This document shows, in pieces, positions 43,988-54,325 of a stretch of DNA of 64,000 nucleotides; the first letter of the stretch is position 1, and each line of letters begins with the position of its first letter. Source of the stretch: Cinnamomum chago (taxonomy: Eukaryota; Streptophyta; Magnoliopsida; Laurales; Lauraceae); contig CP142455.1 of NCBI GenBank assembly GCA_038049695.1, positions 34,943,501 to 35,007,500 on the forward strand. Direction: 5' to 3'. A program made the translations under genes and the position numbers. The notes under the pieces were generated by a model. It searched no databases, was not told the origin of the DNA, and saw only the letters and a list, made by a program, of their open reading frames with translations.

Positions 43988-44819
43988 TCAACTTTTATCC
44001 AGATTTAACTCCCTACCACAAGAAGAACAAATATGAGTACTATATACTGATGAGAAATTACTTGATTCCCTACCACTAGTTTATGTTGCTACTGACACTA
44101 AAATATCCCTTGGAAGTATTCCCAAAGAGCACCAAAATTTTTTCGAGAACTTGGAATTAACCAGATTAAGTTTTCAATAAGTGCAGAATCCATGGTAATC
44201 AGAATGGGTATTCTTCTATTCAACTCTGTTTCTCATTGGTGTACAATAGCAGAGAAGCTGTTGATTATTCCATTGTAATCCATTAGCTCCCATTTTGAAA
44301 TGATTATGTTGATAATCAAATCTATGATGCTGATGTATTACATCTGCATCCCCTTTTTGTGATGATAATATGGTAAATTACTGGAGCCATAATTTTTTAT
44401 TTTTTTAATTTTGCTACTGAAATATCTATGTAAACATAATGGTCTGTTCCTTTATCAGAAATTTTATAAGTTATGTTTGGAGCCATCTTCCATCTAGCAT
44501 TTGTAATGTTAAAGTTTTGAGATATGCAAAGGCTTTTTGTGACTCTCACGTGGGTTGGAAGATTTAGAATTCAGAATTCCTGCAAAAATAAACTTGGCAT
44601 TTAGATGAGGCGTTGCTAGTTTGTAGGAAGTGGGTTCTCCACTTCTGTATTACAGTTGTAAGATTGTGCCTATAAGTGAATAGGCAACAGTAAATAAAAA
44701 TCAGTCTGCACATTAATGGATTAATTGGGAGGTTGGTTTCCCTCGAAGAAACCTGCTAATGTCCACTCTTTCTCCTTTTCTTCCTTTCTTACCATCCCCT
44801 TAATTCCTTTTCAAAATAG

Positions 44820-44936
44820 CTAGAGGTAGAAGAGGTAGGGGCCAGGGAGCCCATTACCTTCCTGAACAACACCCAAATTGTGAAACTCATCTTCTTGAAG
44901 AGGCACACAACAGATGGATCCTTGGCTGGCTATAAG
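44820..44936 (+). other. Exon-like segment of unknown origin
   Basis: A pyrimidine tract at 44761-44812 ends in AAAATAG, followed by 117 bases (39 codons) open on the plus strand. The segment reads through REPITFLNNTQIVKLIFLKR and DGSLAGYK and ends AAG, followed by GTGAGA, a good donor site. It lies between CACTA sequence and the SIRE-like LTR. It resembles an exon of a host gene captured by the transposon or present at the old insertion site. I do not recognise the protein. Confidence 0.3.
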
Positions 44937-46630
44937 GTGAGACGTCTCTCTGCCACTAGGTTTATATCATTTACAAAGATAACACAGTAGCTGAAAGTCC
45001 TGGGATCCTAACCCTAGAGGGGGGGGGGGGTGAATAGGGTGAGCTTCACTTATGACCAATTATAACCAATTTTAACTCCTTTAAAACAAACTAGACACAT
45101 GTGATGATTTATCATACAAGGTGCGGAAACTAACAAAAGAATCACCACAAAGCAATCACCATCACACAAGGATTTATAGTGGTTCGGCCTCAATGCCTAC
45201 ATCCACTACCGGCTTGTGATCCAACACCCCACCGGATTTCCACTGTTTATGCTTTTCAATAGGCTAAGCAATAACCTTTACAATGATGTTTTTCAAGGCT
45301 CAACATCAACCTATACACTATGCTTTTATAGGCTAAGCAATAACCTCTTCAACCACAAGGTTGGTTATCTCACAAAGTTAGTGTCTAACATAAACTTGAT
45401 GGAGATACAAATTTAGCTCATTACATTTGCCTCTAAAATAGGCGGATATAAAAATAAAATTCTAATACACACACACTATGAATGCAAAGATGAAAGTACA
45501 TGATGTGTGTGTGATGTCCTCAATCATTTTGAAAATGAAAGCTCATAAATGTATGCCTAAGGCTTTTGAAAGTTTTAGCTCATAAAAACATTTATGATTG
45601 AGGAAAGAATGCAAGTCACATGTTAAAAGAAACAACTTGTTAATGATGTCAAAGATTCACAAGTTGTATGAAATTAATTAGCTCTAAACATGTGATGCAT
45701 AGGGATGTCAATCAAATCAACAATGTAGCTCAAAACATAAAAATAGATTTGATTGAAATTAGGGGACAAATCATATGTAATTATAAATACAACTTGAATA
45801 TGATATACCAATCAATGCAAAGCAAGTTGTGAAACTTTAAAACAATAATACATATGATTTGTAAAGTTTGTTGAATCCAAAACATAAGATATATTTGAAA
45901 GAGATTTTCTTATGATGGAAAAACAACATCCAAAGATTCAACCAAGTATATGGATCATGTTACATATGATTTCAAAGATTTTTCCATTAACATGATCTAC
46001 TTAGATTTACCAAATAAAGTACTACTTGGATTGAATCAAATGGTGATGCATCCAAAACAATAGATCTATTCAAAATATAAAACATGCTAAGGATACAACA
46101 CATCATAGGTTAACATGCTACTAAAGATTTATCAAAGATAAAACAAAACATGAAAATATATGATTTGTAAAGAAGTTGAATCCAAAACATAAGATAGTTT
46201 TGAAAGTGATTTTCTTATGTTGGAAAACAACAACCAAAGATTCAACCAAGTATATGGATCATGTTACATCTAATTTCAAAGATGTTTCCATTAACATGAT
46301 CTACTTAGATTTACCAAAGATAAAGTACTACTTGGATTGAATAAATGGTGATGTATCCAAAACAATACATCAATTCAAAACATAAAACATGTTAAGGATA
46401 CAACACAAACATAGTTTATCATGCTACAAATGATTTACCAAAAATAAAACAAAGCATGAAAACATATGATTAAGGAAAGTAAAGCCTACTTGGAGATTTA
46501 ACTTCATTAATCCAAGCTTTAGCTTTCCTAAAGCTCCCCTTCATCCCTTAGTTCTTTTCCCTTCTATTTGCCTCAAAACCCCTCAAGGAGGGCCTTAAAA
46601 TTCCCAACTTTTGGCAAAGGAAAGAACTCA

Positions 46631-46638
46631 TATTTATA
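46631..46638 (-). promoter_or_regulatory. TATA box of the SIRE-like LTR
   Basis: TATAAATA on the minus strand lies just downstream of the GTCGAC cluster and is conserved at 55967-55974 in the sister LTR. It is the likely LTR promoter. Confidence 0.6.
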
Positions 46639-46659
46639 GAAAAAAGTGCCCAACGGCTA

Positions 46660-46785
46660 GTCCTCGGTCGACCGGGAAAGCACAACGTTCAAATTTCTGA
46701 CCGTTGGAGCTTCAGGCCACTTTCTGCCTGCAGTGTTCCCGATCGACCGGGACCTCGCGCCGGTCGACCGGCGACACTGCCGGGA
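46660..46785. repeat. GTCGAC box cluster in the SIRE-like LTR
   Basis: Boxes CGGTCGACCGGGAAAG, CCGATCGACCGGGACC and GCCGGTCGACCGGCG lie around 46665, 46740 and 46760, upstream of the minus-strand TATA box. The sister LTR has one extra box unit of about 24 bp at its 56005-56030 region. Confidence 0.75.
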
Positions 46786-49700
46786 CCCCAAATTCCACTT
46801 TTGCAAGTTCAAAGATTTTCTTTGTGGAACTTTTTGGGCCAATTAATCAAGCTTAAAAACATGTTTTAAATCATTCTAAGGGTTTTAAAACATGGAACAT
46901 AAAAAGCCTAAAACATTTTGAAAGATTTAAAACTCATAGGCTAGCTCGATTTTCTAAAACTCTTTTCAAATCAAATGCATCCAAGATTAAAAACAAAACA
47001 TGCATAAATCAAAACTTTAAAAACAATGCATGAATAAAACAAGATTTCAAGTTTATCTAAATCAATGCAAGTGTGTAAATCAAATGATGCTTGTATGATT
47101 ATGCATCCATCAAATTGCAATCTACAAAATTCCTAACAATCTCCCCCTTTGCAATTTGATGGCAACACACTCACCACTGAAATAACACACCAAGTCTTCA
47201 GCTCCCCCTCAGCTGGACAAGTCTTGAAATCTTCTTTGATGCTTCTCTTCTTAGCTTGGGCTCTTGGGCTCTTTTCTTCAATCTTCATGATGCTTGGAGC
47301 TTGATCATTCTTCAAGCTTTCTCTTCTTCTTTCCTCTCTATGGCCAAGCATCTTCTTTAGCTCCAAGCTTTCTTTCTTCTTTTTGCTCTCCCCCTTTGAC
47401 CATGCCTCTTTCTCCCTTTGGCAAGGTATGTATTCTCTCCCCTTGTAGAAGATCATACAAAACCTCCCCTTAGGAAGCTTGGAAATTCTCTTCACCCTTT
47501 TGAGAACTTGCATACTTTCTCCCCCTTTGCCATTAAATTGCAAAGGTACCTACACACATGAAACAAGGAAAAATACCTTTAGTAGCACATGTTAACAAAA
47601 GAAATCGAAAGTGAATTACATAACAGGCTATCATGTGTGGAAGAAGACTCTAAGGGTTCAAAGTCAATCCAAGGGTGAATTTGATCAAAACTAATTCTTC
47701 CTATGAAGGTTTACACTCCCCCTCAATCCATTCTCTCCTTTTGTCAAACTTTTGACAAAGATTTAACTATTAGGTGCAAGAAGAAGATGGTTTAACCAAT
47801 TGAGGGTCAACTTCAAGAGAAGGATTAGATTCATTTAACTATAAAGCTCAATATGATCAAATTACCAAAAGAGAGCAAGGACTAAAGAGAAAAGCAATCA
47901 TGGATACCAATTGGAAAAACAAAGAATACCAATTGAGATTTAAAGATAAGTCTATTAAACACAATCACTCTAAAATGGATTTAAAGATATACCTATTAGG
48001 AAAAAATCCAAATTAGAGCTATCCATGATATGGGGTTTATTAATCATAGCATCAAGTAATCTAACTATGGAAAGCATATGCTATGAAGGTTTTGAAATCA
48101 TTTCATTCAATCAATAAATATGACTATTAATGTGCAAGAATGAGTGAAATGAAATTCAAGCATGAAGCCAACCTCAACTAATAACCAACCAATATTATGA
48201 ACACATAAACATAGTGGTCATGAGATTTACCTATATGAGCAAGTGAGGTGGCAAACATGAACATTATGATGCTAATGGAGTGTGACATGGAACAAATATA
48301 TAACTATCAAGTTCAAGCCAATGTACACATGGTCTATCACATTCACAAGAAATCAAATCAATCGAAAATTTTACCAATTGAAACCAATTGAATTTGACAA
48401 TATGAAAAAGAGCAAGGATGTGACAAACACAAAATCCCATCAAGCATCATAAATGGATATTCATCACTTTTAAAGATATGACTATTGAGCATAGTGATGA
48501 ACAAGGCAAATTGCAATGCAAAAGGATATGACTTTGAAATGCATGAAATTTCCAAAGTGTCAAAATCATAAGAATTCAACATCTAAGATATCCATCAAAC
48601 ATATAGAATTATGAGGAATAGATTTCAAAGAGTTTCATATGATCAAGAACACTACTATGAAGTTGAAACATGTATAAGGATAATATCTTTTAGAGAAAAC
48701 ACATGAAACAACATCATAACCATCCAATAAAAATATGACTAGAAAGCATAGAGGATGGATTTTAGTTCTAGTATGGTTTCTACAAATGTAATAAATAACA
48801 CAACCATACATAGAACGATTTGACATTTGCATAGAGAGGATCAATCAACACTCAAGATCTAACTCATACCATATCATTAATAAAGAATATAACCATGTAA
48901 GCACAAGTAGGTATGAAGTTAAAATGATCAATCTATCATGTAACATCTCCACTCTTAGAAAATGTACTAAGCTTACAATGCAATGGAAAAGGATATGTGG
49001 TTTACACCATATGAACTTAGCACATAAAATCACATATGTACTTAAAAAGTTCAAAAACAAGATTTTACTATAAGGCACATAAACAATCATCAAAATGCAT
49101 TAATGAGAATATACCAAGTTAGGCACAAACATGCAAATCAATGAAACCATATCCAACCAAGCAATGTAAGACATCAAAATCAATTTGCATAAAGAATGTA
49201 ACTAAATGAGCAAAGATGCAAATTGTTTGTAAAAATTATTTCCTTTCAAATGATATAATCATAATTAAGCACAAGGAAATGAATTCAAGGAAAATGCTTC
49301 TATAAATACAACAAAAAAAGCTTAGAACATTTTCCAAAGTTTCTCAAATCACTTCAATATATGAAATTCCAACAAAGAATCATTTAGAGAATTAAGAGCA
49401 AGTGATATTGAAAAACAAGAAGTGTACTATTGTAAAATTTTCAATTTGTAAAGCAATAGACACTCACAAATTTTCCATACCAAGAGATATAACTTGAAAA
49501 ACAATGGAAAACTTAAATAGATTCAAATCATTTGATTTACAAAAAGGATCTAACTATGACAAACGTCAAATGATTTTCCAATATCAATTGATCATGAAAA
49601 AACTAGCTATGAAAGCATTTTTAATCATAATCAATTGATCATGAATAGATATGCACTACAAGAGATATAACTATATGAATAAAATGCAAATCCATCATGA

Positions 49701-50469
49701 AAATATTGCAATCAAAGGATTTTGAAAACCATGAGATATAACTTTAAAAGTTCATGAAGACAAAATCAAATGATCACAACGAAACATTGTGTCGCGCCCC
49801 CGAACCGAAACCTCGGGGGCGGGAAATGGGATTAAGCATAAATGTATTTTACTTCTCCCAGGATCCGCGTGTGTGAAGACAACACATCCCAACACATTCT
49901 GAATATTTTGCGGAAGCATTTGTGGCTTTGCGACCCGAAGTCCGTGGCCATCGGATTCCGCGTCGCACTCAACCTTTAGCACATAGCTATTATATCAAGA
50001 ATCATATCAGACTGGAGTAATCATCACAATAAAATACAGAGCTGACAGTAACAGGATATTACATTCTCAAATATGTTCGAGTTACAATTATCAATGTACA
50101 TTAATTAAAAATCCCCAGAAGAAGGCTAATAAAAGCCATACAACAAAAAGCTATAAGCTACTACCCAAAATGTGACGTAGCTCCGATGTCAGGCTCAATG
50201 TCTACATGACGTAGCCGACAAACCAACCTGCAAAGCATGGCTCCACAGCCAACAAAACACTCAACTCGGGGCGAAGAAATCTGAACCTGAGTACCAAAAG
50301 TGGTGGGTCAGACACGACGGTCTGGCAGGTGGATGAAAAGATCACAAATATACTAAAGAATAAAACATATGATAAATCATGCTAATCGATCAAATGCTGC
50401 ATATAATTAAACGGGTGCAAAGTCGGGAATTTCGGGGAAAACCTGTATTCATTTCAAGCATGGGTAAAA

Positions 50470-51070
50470 CCTAAATACCTAATAAAACATGTGCTCATTT
50501 ACATCATCTATAATCATAGATATTTGACACTCGGGTGTTCGTCTAAAACATGTATAAATATAGCGATATGGCAAAACAACGTTCATTTGAAACTTAAGTA
50601 AAAACACAAGTATACAACAAACCAGGTATTCATAGTAGTCTAGCAAAACCAATGTCCATTTGAAACCTATGTAGAAATACGGATATTTAACAAACCGGGT
50701 ATTGTTTAAAACAGGTATAAACGTAGGGATCTGGCAAACAAGTGTCATTTGAAACATATTTCAAAGCATGGATATTTAACAATCGGGTAATCATTTAAAA
50801 CAGGTATAAACATAGGAATCTGGCAAACGAGTGTCATTTGAAACATATTTCAAAGCATGGATATTTAACAATCGGGTAATCATTGAAAACAGGTATAAAC
50901 ATAGATATCTGATAAACTAAATGTCCTTTAAAGCAAGCTCGGATATTTAACAATTCGGGTATTCCTTTAAAACATGTGTAATCATATAAATCTAGCAAAA
51001 TCATTGATCGTTTGAAACATATGTAAAGGCATGGGTATTCGCCCAACCGACATTCATTTAAAACATGTGC
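50470..51070. repeat. About 80-bp tandem units in the solo LTR
   Basis: Seven or so units of 75-100 bp carry the phrases GGATATTTAACAATCGGGTA, AAAACAGGTATAAACATAGG and TCATTTGAAACATATTTC. The units at 50690-50900 are the closest to each other. The frames that open across them on the minus strand are repeat artefacts. Confidence 0.8.
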
Positions 51071-52329
51071 GGGTACAAAGAACAGAAGACCATATAATAA
51101 TAACTGAGTTTACATTGGAGAATATTAACACTTGTCTAAATAACAACTTTCATTAAGGAAACGAATCATTTGTCATAAAGCAAGTAAGCAATATAAAACA
51201 TATCGGGTATCCAAGGAATCGGGAACTGGCAAGATGGCAATCACAAGAAGCTAAATCCTCTATCACCGAAGTGACAAGAGTATAACGGGATGTTGGTCTC
51301 AGTCACACAAGGTGAGGAGACTCAACGCAAATCATATGTACAATATAAATATACGGGAACGGGACCACGATAGCGAACCGGGTATCGGGACGGGACCACG
51401 GCAATAACCGGGTATCGGGATCCAAACTGCAGCTGGCGGGAGGGAGAGGAATTTCCAAGTCAGTGGATCAAACCGACAAGGTATCCAAGCTTAATGATGC
51501 CGACTCATAGGTCCAAAACCAATCGAGACATATGCAAGTATTCAAGTACAGTAAATAAACGGGTAAAACGGGGGTGCTCAAGGGCACACTGTCACTTCAT
51601 ATCGGGCAATACATTTCGGGACAAATAACTGTTACTAGTGTAACTTCAATGCTTTCGGGGAACAAGCCATGTGATGCAAATCTCGGGAAATGAGGAAATA
51701 TAATGCACTATACCATTTCGGGAAGAATATTGATTTCAAGATCTATTTAAGTGAATAGGGGTCCCGTATGTCGATTATAACAATTACTTGGTACTCCTTG
51801 AGTTTGAAGACATTCCGGGCTCCTTATGCACTTTTACTATTTTCAAAACTTAACATGAGCTTATGGGTAGCACTAGATGTTACAATAGCAAAAATCAAGA
51901 TTATCAACGGTCCATCCTAGGCATGACATTAATCCGGAAACATCGAGCAACCTAATCAGTCACCGAAAGGAATAGAATTCGCGATAACCAAGGGAAAGAC
52001 TTGTGTTTAGATATAAAGAAGATATCGCGTCGTTCCATTCCGTTCAAGATTGAAATGGATTGAACTCCGATGCCACCGAACCAACCGTGAGGCGTGTCGG
52101 CTCAAGACATTCTCACACATGGTCCAAACAGTCCAAAGAGGGTAGCCAGGGTCCCACCTAAAACCGAGAATTAGTGTCTAAATCAACACCATTCTTTTCC
52201 TTTAGTTCCCTAGTCTTAAAGACCTTAGATTAGGGCATAATTAGTCTTAACACTAAGGTATATACCCCTAGGACTCATAGAAAGCTCAAAGGTTTCCAAA
52301 AATAAACAATATCAAATTTCACTGGTCAA

Positions 52330-52570
52330 TCGGTCGGTCGAAATTTCTGTCTCAGTGCATTAAAACAGTTCAACGTTATCCCATCGTGGCCTATGCCAGG
52401 CAGCCCGCATCGCTCGAGCGAATCGAAGAGTTCGCTCGAGCGAACTCATCGGTCGAGCGGTTATTTAAATGCGTTCGAGCGACCAAGTTAATGGAAATGC
52501 CCGAATCCTTTCCTGGACAGGTCGCTCGAGCGAAGTGTCATGGTCGCTCGAGCGAACGGTCCAGAAATGG
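52330..52570. repeat. CTCGAG box cluster
   Basis: About six boxes of the form TCGCTCGAGCGAA (at about 52410, 52430, 52450, 52470, 52522 and 52543) lie within 200 bp, in otherwise AT-rich LTR sequence. CTCGAG is palindromic, and TCGCTCGAGCGA is a 12-base perfect palindrome. Confidence 0.8.
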
Positions 52571-54311
52571 ATTCCGGACCAGTTCAACTGTCCTCTTTCT
52601 CTTCCTTTTTCCTTTCCTTTCCAACACTTAAACCACTAGCATTTCTCTTCCATAATCACTTCAAATCCTCATTAAAACTCCAATGAACAATTAAATTCAA
52701 ACACCTCTTTAAATGAGTATCAATTCAAGTCAATGTAACTTATAACATAACCATGAATAGCCAATCCAACCTCATCCCTTATAAAACCATATGAACAAAC
52801 TTGACCAAATGAAAGCACATTTCCAAGAGAGTTAACAAGAGAGAAAAACCCATTCATATGCATTTCGAAATCAATAAAAAATGTGACAAGAAGCATGTAT
52901 AGAAACATATATCACATTATCAAGAACAAGTAATAAAACTTAGGATTTTCTCACAAAACTTTGGTAACATTAAAACCATCCATTCATCCACTTGCCTTTG
53001 ACTCTAATCAAGCAAATCAAGCTCCTAATCACCCCTCAAGCTCAAGATCCACAATCTCTACAAAAACCCCCAAAACAAACCCTAAAATGGGTTAAACAAT
53101 GAAATGACAATGAAACCATTCAATAATCAAGGTGGAGCTTCTCTAAGGCTAGAAGATTACAAATCTAGAAGATGAAGAAGAACACTTACTTGCGAGGTCC
53201 TCTAATGGCAATGGTAGGCTCAAGGAGATCTTGAAATGGATGATTTGCTCCACCAAAAGCTATTGGAAGGAAGCTCTCAATGAGATGAAGAAATGATGAT
53301 CTCTAATCTCTTCTAGGTGCAAGCTTTGGATTGGATTGAGTGGTGGAGAGCAAGAGCAAGAAGAAGAAGAGAAGGAAGCCCTAACTTGTGTTTGTGCTGG
53401 AAAAATGAAATGGAAGAAGAAGGCCTCCTCTTGTAGTAAGTGAGGAGTGGGCTCCACCATGAACAATCCTAATTAGGCTGAAATCATCTCTATCGGGACT
53501 TCGGATGAATTCGACGAAGAAGAAAGAAATGATCGTCGAAATATCTAGTTTCCAAAAAGTGTATGTTTCATGGATTTCGAGAATATCGAGATTTGGGTAC
53601 AGATTTGGTGTGAAATGACTGTTTTGCCCTCAAGGCCAAGAAATCGGGTTTCGGGTTCTCAAATGGATACGGGGCCAACATGAAAGTTGTAGGATTCCTC
53701 AAGATGAATGCAGCGGGCCAAAAACACAATACGAAACAAATCGGGAAAATCTCACAAGTAAATGCAAAGCCGAAAAGGGAACCCCCAAAGGGCCTCACAA
53801 GCTACCAAAGCACTCAAAAGCCCAAAACTAGAAGAAAACCCATTCTAGCTCACAACTCAACCCAAAAAATACTAATCCCACTAAAAGAAACTAATCCACA
53901 AATAAAACTACACTAATCCAAGAGATTAGGGGTCGGGTTCTCACACATTGCATTTTAAAAGATGTGACTATAAAGAAACAAAATGCAAATATAACAAGAC
54001 CAACAAAAAGATATAACTAAAAAGAATAGGTTGGTCTAGGGGGATCAAGGCCTTAAGGTTAGTCTAAATGTGTACCAATGAAGATTCACCTAAGGTCTTG
54101 AAAAGGTTGTCCTTGAGAGATCACTTGAGGACTCACCAACTCTTGAAGATATAACTTGAAAAGGTCTTAGAGTGGAGCAAAGATACTAGGGGAAATATCA
54201 ATTTCAATAATAGTGGAAATCATCATAAAGATATGCAATAAATCACAACACTAGGGTTCAAATCTAGCAAGGATCAACTTCGGGTTGTTAAGCCCTAAAA
54301 TGGAGTAACCC

Positions 54312-54323
54312 GCTCTGTTACCA
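54312..54323 (-). other. Primer-binding site of the SIRE-like element
   Basis: On the minus strand it reads TGGTAACAGAGC, one base different from the standard initiator-methionine tRNA complement, two bases from the LTR end at 54326. This fixes the orientation and the LTR boundary. Confidence 0.75.
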
Positions 54324-54325
54324 AT

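Larger units (their letters stand above)
39744..44991 (-). mobile_element. CACTA (En/Spm) DNA transposon, one end recognised
   Basis: The terminus CACTACAACAATTTTGC at 39744 is a typical CACTA inverted terminal repeat and interrupts the copia gag. GAA before it is the candidate 3-bp target duplication. Many subterminal GCGACG/TTTGCGAC motifs follow. Two transposase genes lie on the minus strand, a TNP2-type gene (43987 to about 42690) and a Ptta/En-Spm (TNPA-like) gene (42651 to 41159). I found no matching second terminus or subterminal repeats before the SIRE-like LTR at 44992, so the other end is missing, or was separated by later insertions. The 44000-44991 stretch may be captured or flanking DNA. 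It is not autonomous as it stands. Confidence 0.85.
44992..47138 (-). repeat. LTR of a SIRE-like copia element (3' LTR in its own orientation)
   Basis: On the plus strand it runs from TGAAAGTCCTGGG to TTCCTAACA. On the minus strand it starts TGTTAGGAATTTTG, right after the polypurine tract at 47139-47150. It is 2147 bp and nearly identical to 54326-56497. It holds a GTCGAC box cluster (46660-46785) and a TATA box on the minus strand (46631-46638). Short repeats built on GATTGAATCAA and AAAACATAA lie at 45840-46450. No genes are present. Confidence 0.85.
49790..53945 (-). mobile_element. Solo chromovirus-like LTR inside the SIRE-like element
   Basis: The 4156-bp insert starts TGTCGCGCCCC and ends GGTTCTCACA, flanked by the duplication CATTG (49785-49789 and 53946-53950). 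It has no primer site, pol sequence or second LTR. It is on the minus strand, because its last 410 bases are the reverse complement of the LTR start at 63589. It is related at a distance to the solo LTR at 13179 (shared GCGGAAGC and CACGACGGTCTGGCAGGT phrases). Inside are loose tandem units built on AAACATATTTCAAAGCATGG (50470-51060), a CCCGGT/CGGGACCACG repeat (51355-51430) and a CTCGAG box cluster (52330-52570). No genes are present. Confidence 0.92.
47760..54170. repeat. Degenerate ATAACTAT interspersed array
   Basis: More than twenty copies of a motif close to AAGATATAACTATGAAAGCA occur 45-150 bp apart, with loosely similar AT-rich sequence between them. Examples are near 47765, 48063, 48118, 48299, 48472, 48524, 48733, 48886, 49196, 49485, 49548, 49660 and 49735, and after the solo LTR near 53958, 54007 and 54147. 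The same array recurs in the second internal copy (57120-58700). It looks like an old tandem repeat of about 60-100 bp, now strongly diverged. Confidence 0.65.
47139..54325 (-). mobile_element. Non-coding internal region of a SIRE-like copia element
   Basis: On the minus strand it runs from the primer-binding site (54312-54323, TGGTAACAGAGC) to the polypurine tract (47139-47150, AAAGGGGGAGAT). The two pieces, 47139-49789 and 53951-54325, total about 3.0 kb and are separated by a solo LTR. No gag or pol homology is seen, so this is a non-autonomous form. Several GGGGGAG-type tracts near 47140-47530 and 47715 (CCCCCT on the plus strand) and the LTR start are typical of the SIRE/Maximus group. 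The 135-codon minus-strand frame at 47543-47133 is Lys/Glu-rich and not convincing as a gene. Most of the region is the degenerate ATAACTAT repeat. Confidence 0.7.

Noticed and set aside
47133-47543. A 136-codon Lys/Glu-rich minus-strand frame in the SIRE-like internal region
   Set aside because: The near-identical twin region keeps only part of the frame, the composition mirrors purine-rich tracts near the polypurine tract, and no domain is seen.
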